DNA from: Saccopteryx bilineata
Taxonomy: Eukaryota; Chordata; Mammalia; Chiroptera; Emballonuridae
Assembly (NCBI RefSeq): GCF_036850765.1
Contig: NC_089491.1
Coordinates: 130,006,266 to 130,070,265, forward strand
Length of the DNA stretch: 64,000 nt
Direction of reading: 5' to 3'
Under the pieces are notes generated by a model. It saw only the letters and a program-made list of their open reading frames with translations, was not told the origin of the DNA and made no database searches. Positions within the stretch are counted from its first letter, which is position 1, and each line of letters starts with the position of its first letter. Of this stretch, positions 1 through 11,398 are shown in pieces. The position numbers and the translations under genes are program-made.

Positions 1-365
1 GTTGCTTGTCTTTTCATTTTGTTGTCTGTTTCATTGTTATACAAAAGCTTTTTAGTTTAATAGTGTCCCATTCATTTATTTTTCCCTTTACTTCCCTGCC
101 TTTGGCATCTAATTGATAACCTCTTCCCTAAAACCAAGATCCATAAGTTCAGTATTTATGTTTTCTTCTACACAATTTATTGTTTCAGATCTTATATTTA
201 GGTCTTGGATCCATTCTGAATTAATTTATGTACATGGGAACAAACTGTAGTCGAGTTTCATCTTTTTGCATGTGGCTTTCCAATTTTCCCAGCACCATTT
301 ATTAAAGAGGCTTTTTTTCTCCATTGAATGTTTCTGGGTCCTTTGTCAAAAATTATTTGCACATA
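1..365 (-). repeat. L1 ORF2 fragment, truncated, antisense
   Basis: The reverse complement matches the ORF2 3' region of the full-length L1 in this window (around 14140-14510), including the stretch reading 'ataaatggtgctgggaaaac'. It runs off the window edge and contains indels, so it is an old non-coding remnant. Confidence 0.85.
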
Positions 366-372
366 CACATGA

Positions 373-695
373 ATCACACAGGTCTTTATAAGGGAAAAGT
401 AGAGGTATATGTAAGACAAGAGTGTCAGAGTGAGATAACATGAGGAAGACTTGACCAGCCATTGCTGGCGTGGAAGATTAAAGAAGAGGCCACGAGCCTC
501 TAAGGTAGCCCTTAAAGATAAAAAATGCACTGGAGACAGGTTTTCCCCTGAAGCCCCAGAAGAAATGCATCTTGTCAAGATCCTGATCTTACATTTCTGA
601 CCTCTAGAACTACAGTATAAGAGAATAAACTGGTGTTGCTTTAAAATACCGTTTGTGGTCATTTGTTACAGCAGCAATAGGAAATTAATACATGA
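373..695 (+). repeat. MLT1-type LTR fragment (ERVL-MaLR)
   Basis: The end reads like the 3' part of mammalian MaLR LTRs: an AATAAA-like signal in 'agagaataaactgg', then 'tttgtggtcatttgttacagcagcaataggaaattaatac'-type sequence. Upstream text ('gaccagccattgctggcgtggaagat') fits the same family. The assignment is by recall of the consensus, not by a search. No coding part is present. Confidence 0.6.
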
Positions 696-984
696 TACAT
701 TCAAATATTTAAAGTTATGAAAAGTAAAGCTTCCAGAAAATAAGAATAAAACAAAAAGATAAAAGTTTAAGAGAGTAACAGCCCAACAATTACAGCTGTC
801 TAAAAATATAAAGGAATTACTGAAGGAACTGGTAAATTTTCTATGTCTATTACAGCAGAGGCCAGATACTAATAGTCAGTGATGTTTTTGAAAAATTTAA
901 GTGAAATACACCAGAGGACTGTGGAAGTCTATACCAATCTAAAGATTATATAAGCCACAAAGTAAAATAATAATTTTAATTTTT

Positions 985-1354
985 TTTTAATTTTATTAAG
1001 TGAGAGGCAGGAAGGCAGAGAGACAGACTCCTGCATGTGCTCCGACCGAGAATGACCCAGCAAGCCCACAAGGGGGCAATGCTCTGCCCATCTGGGATGT
1101 TGCTCTGTTGCTCAGAACTGAGCCATTTCAGTGCCTGAGGTGAAGCCATGGCCCATCCTCAGTACCTCAGGCCAAATTGCTCTAACCATTCAATCCATGA
1201 GTGAAGGATGAGAAGGGAGGAAAAAGAGAAAGAGAGAAGGGGAAAGAATTGGAGAAGCAGATGGTCGCTTTTCCTGTGAGCTCTGACCTGGAATTGAACC
1301 TGGGACTTCCACATGCTGGGCCAATGCCCTACCATTGAGCCAATTGCCCAAGGC
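985..1354 (-). repeat. tRNA-derived SINE (long, Rhin-1-like), antisense
   Basis: It starts with an A/T-rich tail (as poly-T) at about 985. It contains the body motif 'agactcctgcatgtgctccgacc' and ends at 1354 with the reversed tRNA-like head '...ccattgagccaattgcccaaggc'. It is divergent from the best copies, so moderately old. Confidence 0.85.
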
Positions 1355-1712
1355 TAAAATAATAACTTTTAAATAACACTAACTTTGAATGTATTATATA
1401 TCAATGAAATTCATCCAATTTATATTGTGTTCATTCCAATGTCTCAGTTACAGTATCATATATTTTATACAGGAGGAGAAAAATATTATTTCCCAAGGTT
1501 GTGGCTGTCATCCTTACATTACAAATAGAAAACCTGGAGGATCAACTTGAGTCCAATAACTTAAAGTGGAAGGACTAGAATCTAAACTCCAAAAATCCAT
1601 TTTCTTTTAAATAGAAAAAAGCCAAATTCTTTTCAGTTGGACACAAAATAACATTTTTAAAAGTACATATATAAATACTACATCCTCATTTTATACAAGT
1701 AAACTCTTCTTA

Positions 1713-2639
<927 letters not shown>

Positions 2640-3215
2640 GGTTATTTTTAAATTTATTTTTAATTTATTGGAATTACATGGTTTACCAAACCATAGAGGT
2701 TTCAAGTGTACAACTCAATATAACACCATCTACACACAGCATCATGTATACTCCACTCCAAGCAAAGTCTTTCTCGACCCCATTTCCCCATCCCATTTCC
2801 CCTCCTCCCCTTATCTCTCCGGTCATTTTTTCCCCTTTGCTATTGCCACCCTGTTGTCTGTATCTATGTGTCATATATATATATATCATATATAAATAAA
2901 ATATCTTTATTTTAACATATATTTTAATATATATATTAGCTAATCCCTTCACTTCTCTCATGCAATCCCCTCATCCTTCACCTCTCAGACACCTGTCCAT
3001 CTGTTTCATGTGTCCATGCCTCTGTTTCTATTTTGTTCATCAGTTTATTGTGTTTATTAGATTCTATAAATAAGTGAGATCATATAGTATTTGTCTTTCT
3101 CTGACTGGCTTATTTCACTTAGCATAATAATCTCCAAGTCTATCCATGCTGTCACAAAAGATAAGATTTCCTTCTTTTTTATGGCCACATAGTACTACAT
3201 AAAAAAATTTTTTTT
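2640..3215 (-). repeat. L1 3' end (older subfamily), antisense
   Basis: It carries typical L1 3' text in reverse: 'aataagtgagatcatatagtatttg' and 'cttatttcacttagcataat' (reverse of the L1 'attatgctaagtgaaataag'), followed by 'tccatgctgtcacaaaagataagatttccttc'. A (TA)n stretch lies at 2873-2890. It is heavily diverged and lies in a CAPS2 intron. Confidence 0.8.
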
Positions 3216-3511
3216 TCATTTATGTGTGGTTTTTTTCTTTTCAAAAAGCCATTAAATTGTTAGGATATAAATACTCATTAAGTTGTTTAGACATAAATAT
3301 TTAATAAATGGAACTGATGGGTATTTCTGTTGGACTAGGAGTGCTGTGAAAAAGTACTAAAACAAAATGAGTGTATTTCATTGAGCAGAGAAAGTCTGGG
3401 AATGTCTGAGTTAGCAACTTGTTGATTGATGAAGGATATGGGTCATCAGGAATAAAGAAATTTAACGAAAACTTTCTAAGTGGATTTCTATTAGCAGTGA
3501 CTGACTCTCAC

Positions 3512-3582
3512 CTAGACGACAGGTGGTCTATCATCACTTGCTCTGTGACAGTCTGTTTCCTCTTCTCTGCGGCCACAATTTC
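3512..3582 (-). CDS. CAPS2: CAPS2 coding exon (EIVAAEKRKQTVTEQVM...)
   Basis: This is a short internal exon of 71 nt. On the minus strand the acceptor is 'ttttctcttctcag' and the donor is 'gtgagagtc', both strong. The frame reads EIVAAEKRKQTVTEQVMI, then DHLSS, and ends AG|, which joins the G of the next exon (1714-1833) to make Arg. In the human protein the same stretch reads EIVAAEKKKQ...EQVMIDHLSRAVI (recall), so one extra serine is seen here. The lysine- and glutamate-rich composition suggests a helical linker segment ahead of the EF-hand half. There are no stops. Confidence 0.88.
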
Positions 3583-3770
3583 CTGAGAAGAGAAAATAAA
3601 GAAAATGTCACTGTCCATAAAGCAGAATAGTAGTATGGTTAATCCAAGGTCCTAAAACATAAACCACTCACAGTACATAAAGCTGAAACTAAATTAGAAT
3701 CATTCAGCCCTGAATCAGAAATTCATAAAACAAAAAAACAAAAGCCTCCCATCATTAAAATGGTAACAAT

Positions 3771-4150
3771 ATGCTCTGGCCAGTTTACTTAGCGGTAGAG
3801 TGTTGGCCCAGCATGTGGAAGTCCCAGGTTCAACTTCAGTCAGTGCACACAGGAGAAGTGACCATCTGCTTCTCTACCCTTTCCCACCCCCACTCCCACT
3901 CCCATCTCTCTCTCTCCTGCAGCCATGACTTATATGGTTCGAGTAAAGCTGGCTCCGGGCACTGAGGATGGCTTCAAGACCTCGGCCTTTGGTGCTAAAA
4001 TAGCTCGGTTACTGAGCAATGCAGCTACGACCCAGCCGGGCAGAACATCACCTAGTTGGGGCTTGCCGGGTGGATCCTAGTTAGGGTGTATATGAGAGTC
4101 AGTCTCTGTCTCCCCACCTCTCACTTAATAATAATAAAAAGATTATAAAA
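3771..4150 (+). repeat. tRNA-derived SINE (long, Rhin-1-like)
   Basis: The diverged head is 'ctctggccagtttacttagcggtagagtgttggcc'. The body contains 'acaggagaagtgaccatctgcttctc' and 'ggtggatcctagttagggtgtat'. It ends in an AATAATAA-rich tail. Confidence 0.85.
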
Positions 4151-4740
4151 ATATTTTCTATACTTGTAATCCATTAATAATCCTTAATCAAGTTTTCTCA
4201 ATTAGTGTTTTAACTAAACTATCTTCAAACTTTTTGCTTTTCCAAAAGTATTTTTACTGCATTTTAGGTCACATCAAGCCGATTTAAAATCAATCAATTC
4301 CAATTAGATTTTTGTATAACTATAGTTACTAAAATGTTTCTTTTGAAGGGTAAATAAGAGGTTAAAAAATTAAGAAGCCAAATAAAACTTGTTCTATTTT
4401 TAAAATGTAAATTACTGTCATCCATCCCCATTGATCATTCCAATAAATGAAGTCAAGGCTTTGTAACTTTAGAAAGACTATTTGAAACTGACATAAAATT
4501 CAAATAAGAATAACAAAAGGCATACTATAAAAACAAAAAGTGGAAACTCCTAAGAAATCTAGTAAAGATGGGTACAATCATTTAAATATTAGTCTATAAT
4601 TGAATTTAGATTTTTGGTAAGTAGAAATTTAAGATGTATATTTTACACATGCAAATATGTCCCATATAGACTTCATATTATTTAATATATAACTGCATCT
4701 TGTGTTCTTAAGCTTGTGACACTTTAAAAATGATGTTTGA

Positions 4741-5054
4741 CATGATACAAAGTGAAATAAGTAAATCAGAAAAAAACAGGAACTGCATTATTCCATATAT
4801 AGGTATGACATAAAAGTGAAACTAAGAGACATTGATAAGAGTGTGGTGGTTACGGGGGAGGGGAGAAAGGGAGAGGGAAAGGGGGAGGGGGAGGGGCACA
4901 AAGAAAACTAGATAGAAGGTGACAGAGGACAATCTGACTTTGGGTGATGGGTATGCAACATAATTGAACGACAAGATAACCTGGACTTGTTATCTTTGAA
5001 TATATGTATCCTGATTTATTGATGTCGCCCCATTAAAAAAGAATAAAATTTAAA
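4741..5054 (+). mobile_element. 5'-truncated L1 3' end with target-site duplication
   Basis: It matches the last ~300 bp of the full-length L1 at 15150-15460 ('gtgaaataagtaaatcagaaaaaaacagg', the G-rich tract, 'gatgtcgccccattaaaaaa'). The flanks repeat 'aaaaatgatgtttga' at 4726-4740 and again at about 5055-5069, which is a clear target-site duplication. Confidence 0.92.
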
Positions 5055-5510
5055 AAAAATGATGTTTGATAAATTTTTAGGAACTTAAAAAAAATCTCTA
5101 CAATTTATAGGTAAAGCAAGGTACATTTTATATCAAAGGCTGGCTCAGAAAGTACACTGACTGAAACATGAAATTATATACAAAAAGTATCAGCCAGAAT
5201 ATAGATGTACAACCCAGAAGCAGGCAAAAGAGGTGAGATTAATAAATACAGAGTCAATACAGAAAGCACACCTTAACTGCTGACATTTATGGTGGGTAAG
5301 AGTTTGTAGCAAAGGTTAGAACCACCCTCAGGCACATTGATTTAGAAGTCTGTAAACATAAAGCAGATTAGAAACAAAAGTCACATGGGTGCAAAGAAGC
5401 TGACAACATGAAAAATGACAAGCAAACTAGAAGATATGAACATAAAAACTACAAGCTCACTGCTTCTGTTATCCAGGTAGATAGTTAACATCAAATTTAA
5501 AAATTGCCAG

Positions 5511-5890
5511 CTATGCCTGACCAGGCAGTGATGCAATGGATAGAGCATCGGCCTGGAACACTGAGGACCCAGGTTCGAAATCCTGAGGTTGTTGGCTTGA
5601 GTGTGGGCTCACCGGCTTGAGAACGGGGTCAATGGCTTGAGCATGGGATCAGAGACATAACTGACTCCATGGTCATTGGCTTGAAGCCTAATATCACTGG
5701 CTTGACCAAGGGGTCACTGGCTCAGCTGTAGCCCCCTGGTCAAGGCACATAGGAGGAAGCAATCAATGAACAACTGAGGTGCCACAACTATGAGTTGATA
5801 CTTCTCATTTCTCTCCCTTCTTGTCTGTCTGTATCTGTCTATCCCTCTCTCTCTCTAAAAAAAAAAAGAAAGAAAAAGAAAATAAAAAAG
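5511..5890 (+). repeat. tRNA-derived SINE, second family (GCCTGACC...GGATAGAGC)
   Basis: The head is 'gcctgaccaggcagtgatgcaatggatagagcatcggcctgg' with a B-box-like 'ggttcgaaatcc'. The body has repeated 'ggcttgagc' phrases, then 'gtcaaggcacataggaggaagcaatcaatgaacaac', a (CTGT)/(CT) tract and an A tail. It shares only the tRNA-like head logic with the long Rhin-1-like family. Confidence 0.85.
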
Positions 5891-6574
5891 AATACCACCT
5901 ACATTTTAAAAATAAATATTAATTTTTGATGTAAAGTCTACCTACATAAACATTTCCTTGAAAAATACAGATAAATAAGTGCTACCACAATCAAGTGGAA
6001 TGTTCTTGATAGTGAATTTAGATACATTGCCACTAATAAAGTAATTGTAAGGAAAACAAATCCACTAACACCTAGATAGTTTTGAATATACAAAGAACAA
6101 TACCCGGTGGACCTTAAGTAGTGGTGACATGAATTTCAAGTATAACTTTAAACATATATCAAAAAACCTTATCTGAGACAGTTTTACCTTATAAAGTAGC
6201 TTCTTTGTTTTTAGAATGGTCCTACTCATACTCTTTATTCTATTAAACATACATATATAAATAATAATAGGCATAGAAAAATAAAGTGCTTGAGGTTTTA
6301 CTAAAAGAACTATAACAAGTTAGTAACTTAGGACATCCACAGAAAATCAGTCCACCAGTCAAGATTGATTACACATTTGCTGTCAATTCAGAAGATAATG
6401 ATTCTGAATGGATGTGACCAAAATAAGCTATACATTAAATATTCCTTCAGAGATAATGAAAATATTACTGGCTTAATCCATATTGCTTTATTATTATTTA
6501 ATCTAAAGAGTTTTCCCAATTTTTGATCTAATGCACACTGGTAGTCCCTCAATCAATTACAGATGTGCCTAAAA

Positions 6575-6795
6575 TTTAATCACTGGGAGTGTCTGGGGTT
6601 GCCAGTATACTCCAACTTCAAGCAGTTTGGTCTGATGAGTAGTGGGCACACAATGCAATATACAGATGCTATATCATAGACTTGCACACTTGAAATCTAT
6701 ATAATTTTATTAACCAATATCACCACAATAAATTTAATTTTAAAATAAACATAATATTAAATAAACTACTTCTATTGAAGAAAAAATAAATTTTT
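6575..6795 (+). repeat. L1 3' end fragment, old
   Basis: It contains 'gggcacacaatgcaatatacagatg', 'cacttgaaatctatataattttattaaccaatatcaccacaataaattt', a common mammalian L1 3'UTR end, followed by an A-rich tail. Confidence 0.75.
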
Positions 6796-6884
6796 ATTTT
6801 AACGCTAAAAAAAGAAATGGTGTAATAATCTATTTGTACCAGAACTAGTCTAAGCAACAATCATCAAAAAATAGAATTGATTTT

Positions 6885-7256
6885 TTTCTTCTTTTCCAAG
6901 TGAAAGAAGAGAAAATACAGAGACAGAGTCCTACATGTGCCCCGACCAGGATCCCACTCAGCTACCCCTGTCTGGGGCCAACGCTCTACCAATTTGGGGC
7001 CATTCTTATAACCAAGCTATATTTAGCACCTGAGCAGAGACAACATGGAGCCATCCATCTTTAGCACCCAGGGGGCCAATGCGCTCAAATCAATTGAGCC
7101 ATGGCTGCAAGAGGGGAAGAGAGAGAAAGAGTAAAGGGGGAGTAGGAAGGGTGAAGAAGCAGATAGTCACTTCTCCTGTGTGCCCTTACCAGGAATAGAA
7201 CCCGAGACATCCACATGCCAGGCCAACACTCTACCACTGAACCAACAGGCCAGGGT
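6885..7256 (-). repeat. tRNA-derived SINE (long, Rhin-1-like), antisense
   Basis: The body motif 'acagagtcctacatgtgccccgaccaggatcc' and the reversed head '...ccactgaaccaacaggccaggg' at 7255 define an antisense copy of about 370 bp, well diverged. Confidence 0.85.
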
Positions 7257-7638
7257 ATTATTGATGTTGTAGAAAATATAATGTAATTAATATTGGAAGT
7301 CTAAAATTTTGTTCCCTTTTTCCCAAAGAGCATTTATTTTATTCCTGTCTTTTTCTTTAACTGCTCTGAATTTCTCTAGTTTTCTTAGCTTTTGACTTTG
7401 AAAAAAAAAAATAACCAGACTCCTTTGGGCAAGGTGTCAATGCCAAATAAGCCCACTGACATAAATAACAGCCAATTAACATTTAGAACACTATAAAAAA
7501 ATCTTTTTTACAAACTTTCAAAAATTCAGGACAATTTCTCTACAGTAAATATACGAAACATCAATCATTTATAAAAATGAAGACTCAGTTTGTACATTAA
7601 TAAATGTTTATCTCAGTCCACATTAAAATGTTGAAATT

Positions 7639-10076
7639 GAGAGTAATGGCGGAGTAGGAAGCGATACCGATAAATCTCCCCCAAAACTCAACAAGATCTT
7701 CAACCAGAAACAGAAAAACCTATACTTGGAGCTTCCAGATTCTTCGCAATACACCCAAAGGTATGATTGAGTGAAAAATTGGCTAAATATATAACCAAAC
7801 CCCGAAGGAAATAGGGAGTAAGAAATGCTCCACCTTCCTCACTAACCTAAACAGGGCGGCTTTCTCTGGTAACTGTGAATATAGAAACTGAGGCGGGCAA
7901 AGGGGGTGAATAGATCCAGGCCGCCGCAGCAAAAACGGCCGAACCAGGCTGTGGCTCAGAGATCCAAGCTGAGGAAAATCTGATCCTGTGGCAACCCGGG
8001 CAATACAAGCTAACACTCGTGCCAAACCCAAACAAAGAAAGACAAGCGGAGCGGCCATTTTACCCGGTCTCCTGGTCGGTGCGCAGTTAGTGGAAGAGAG
8101 ATTTCTTCCTAAGCCGCGTAAGTGGGTGCCCGTGTTGCCCCACGGAGAGGCAGGGTCAGAGGCCTTTCTGTGGGCCGAGGGCAGAGTCTCTGGGCAGCCC
8201 CAGCGCCCTGGGAAAGCAACGCACGGGAGGGAGTGAGAACTAATCCCAACGGTGGAGATTTTCCGTGCTGGTGAGGGTTTCACTCAGAGGGAACCACGGC
8301 CGGCCTCATATCCTGGTTTGCGCGCGCAGATAAGGAGTGAGCGATTCCTCCGAGTGCCTCGGCAGTGCGCGCCCGTGTTATCGCACAGAGGGGCAGAGTC
8401 AGGGGCCTTTGTGTGGGCCAAAGTGGAATCTCGGGCCGCCCCAGCGCTTTGCAAAAGCCGCACACGGGGACGGAGCGAGACTCAATTCCAACGCTGCAAC
8501 TTTTCCCTGCGGTTGGGGGTTTCACTCAGAGCGTGAGACTGCTGGCCGGATATCCTGGTTGCAGACAGTGAGTGAGAGTTTCCTCCAAGTGCCCCGGAAG
8601 TGGGCGCCCGCTTGTGTTACCGGATAGAGTGGCAGAGCCAGAGGTCTTCCAGTGGGCGGAAAGCCCGCCTGATTATGCTAGCAGCTCTGACTGACTGAGC
8701 CTTACCCAGAGCCCTGTGCTGAGTGGAAATAGAGTGGGGAGTTGCCAGCAATTTGAGCCTCTTACTATCCAGGCAGAGGCAGCAGCAACCCCATACCTGG
8801 ACTATCAGGCTACTAATTGAGGAAGGAAAGACTAGGAGAAAGGCTCCAGGAACACGCACTCTCTCACTGTCAGAGCCTATAAATGCTAATGAGCCTCGAC
8901 TCCCAACGAGAATAAAGCACAATACATGACATTGCCATAGAGACTTATCAACTGCAAACCTCTACCTGAGCGTGCCAAAGGGGCAGAACCCGGGGTACAG
9001 AGTCACCGACCAGGAAGAGGGAGAGAAAAGAAAAAGCAAGAAGATAACCTCTCAAAATCAAGAATAATCTGCAGACTTTATAACCTATCCCATTTTATTA
9101 TATTTGTTCGTTTGTTTCTCTTATCTTCATTCTTGAGACTTTTTTTTTTCCTCCTCCAATTTGGCCGATTAACTCTCTACCGGTCTTACTCTCTCCTCTC
9201 CTTGAACTACACTACCCACAAGTGTTACATCTCCCATTATCATTTCTCTTCTCTTCCTTTCTCTCTATGAGGGTTGCACTCCAAAACCCTTAAATCTCTC
9301 TCTCTCTCTCCTTTCTTTTTTCTTCTTTTAGTGGTTCCCTCTTTTTTTCTCTCTCTCTCTTTCTTTTCTCCCTCTATATTAGTTTCTTCCTTTCTCCTTT
9401 ACATCTCCTCTCATTCAAACCTCAATAACAAACAAATTATCTTATCTGGGACTCAAACCTATGTTTGTGGCATTTTGGGGGGTTTTTACTTCACCTTTTT
9501 AACTCACTAGCAGTGCTCCCATCCCTGGCTCTCCATATTATCTAGTTCTTGTTCCACTAAATACAATAGTAAGTTTTTAATTTGTCCCCCCATTTTTCCA
9601 TTTTCCTCTTATTCCTCTCATCATAACTCTTAGAAAACCAACACCTAAAAGCAAATCATTTTATTCTTGACCCAAATTTTTTCCTTATTTGCTTTTTGTG
9701 GGTCCATACGCTCTTTTTTTTTTCTTTTTCCTTTTTTTTTTTTTTTTTTTTTTTTTTTCTTTCTCACTTTTTTGCCCCTTTATTACTTTTCCCCAATTCA
9801 GGCCCTCCATCACAGGCATTGTTTGTTATAACTCACAGTCCACCACAAGATTTTCTCAAGAAAGAGGGGAGAGGAGAGGAGAGGAAAAAAAGAGGGGGGG
9901 AATAATTTCCTTTTTTAAAAAATTTTTAAAAAATTTTTATTTTATTTTATTTTTCTTTATTTCATTATTAATTTTTTAAAAAAAAACAACTCTTTTCGAT
10001 TTGTTATTTTTTTATTTTTTTTAACTTTTTATTCTTTATTAAATCTCATTAATACTATCAACAAAACCACCCTCAG
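7639..10076 (+). promoter_or_regulatory. L1 5'UTR / internal promoter region
   Basis: This 2.4-kb leader lies ahead of ORF1. The first part is GC-rich with CpG sites and holds tandem units (see the separate entry). The second part (about 9090-10060) is strongly pyrimidine-rich on the sense strand, with a near-pure T run at about 9732-9759. By analogy with other mammalian L1s it should carry the RNA polymerase II promoter; this is inferred from position. Confidence 0.75.
8040..8680 (+). repeat. Tandem ~240-bp monomers in L1 5'UTR
   Basis: Recurring landmarks are 'gcagggtcagaggcctttctgtgggcc' (from ~8150), 'gcagagtcaggggcctttgtgtgggcc' (from ~8393) and 'gcagagccagaggtcttccagtgggcgg' (from ~8632). 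'gggtttcactcagag' also occurs at ~8276 and ~8518. Spacings of 239-243 bp indicate about 2.5 diverged tandem copies. Confidence 0.8.
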
Positions 10077-11072
10077 ATGCCATTAAGGAAGAGAAAATCG
10101 AATATCATGGATACAAAAGAAAGAGAGGTAACACAGCTAGATGAGGAAAAATCTATGGAGAAAAAATTTAATATATTGGAAACCTTGGAGCTAAATGACA
10201 GAGAATTCAAGATAGAAATCCTAAAAATCCTCCGAGATATACAAGAAAACACAGAAAGGCAATATAGGGAGCTCAGAAAACAACTCCATGAACACAAAGA
10301 ATATATGTCCAAGGAAATTGAAACTATAAAAACAAATCAAACAGAGATGAAAAACTCAATTCACGAGCTGAAAAACGAAGTAACAAGCTTAGCTAATAGA
10401 ACAGGTCAGATAGAAGAGAGGATTAGTGAAATAGAAGACAAGCAACTTGAGGCACAACAGAGAGAAGAAGAAAGAGACTCAAAAATTTAAAAAAATGAGA
10501 TAGCCCTACAAGAATTATCTGACTCCATCAAAAAGAATAACATAAGAATAATAGGTATATCAGAGGGAGAAGAGAGAGAAAATGGAATGGAGAACATACT
10601 TAAACAAATAATTGATGAGAACTTCCCAAGCCTGTGGAAAGAACTAAAGCCTCAAGTTCAAGAAGCAAACAGAACTCCAAGTTTTCTTAACCCCAACAAA
10701 CCTACTCCAAGGCATATCATAATGAAATTGACACAAACCAACAGCAAAGAAAAAATTCTCAAGGCAGCCAGGGAAAAGAAGAATACAACATATAAAGGAA
10801 GGCCCATTAGATTATCATCAGATTTCTCAGCAGAAACTCTACAAGCTAGAAGAGAGTGGACCCCAATATTTAAAGTCCTGAAAGAGAGGAACTTTCAGCC
10901 ACGAATACTATACCCATCAAAGCTATCCTTCAAATACGAAGGAGAAATAAAAACATTCACAGATACAGAAAAGATGAGGGAATTTATCATCAGAAAACCC
11001 CCACTCCAGGAATTACTAAAGGGGGTTCTCCAATCAGATACAAAGAACAAAAAAAAACAGAGCCACAAGTAA
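10077..11072 (+). pseudogene. L1 ORF1 (ORF1p, RNA-binding chaperone), one premature stop
   Basis: ORF1p packages L1 RNA into the retrotransposition RNP. The frame spans 331 codons plus a stop, close to the ~338 residues usual for mammalian ORF1p. The N-terminal third is charged, heptad-rich and lacks prolines (about residues 10-135), as expected for the trimeric coiled coil. An in-frame TAA at 10488-10490 lies just after the coiled coil in an A/T-rich stretch. After it the same frame continues without any shift through the RRM-like region (NNIRIIGISEGEERENGMEN) and the C-terminal domain (RPIRLSSDFSAETLQARREW). The second L1 in this window keeps the homologous text around this site. A single stop with everything else open points to a young copy. 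Confidence 0.9.
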
Positions 11073-11398
11073 AAGCTCCAAGAAGAACACAATAAAACCA
11101 AATTTAAACTGTGACAACAACAAAAAGAAAGAGGGGGAGAAGACGGAGATTAACAGTAGCAAAGGACGATGGAGTGCAAAAGTACTCACAAAATAGTTCG
11201 CTACAATGAACAGGGTAGGGACCCTTTTCATTACTCAAAGGTAACCACCATTGAAAAAACCACCACAGAAGCACATGAGATAAAAAAGATAGCAACAGAG
11301 GAAAGATGTATGGAATACAACCAAATAAAAACAAAAGATAGAAAAACGAAAGAGAAGGATCAAACAAGACACAAAACTAACAGAAAGCAAGATATAAA

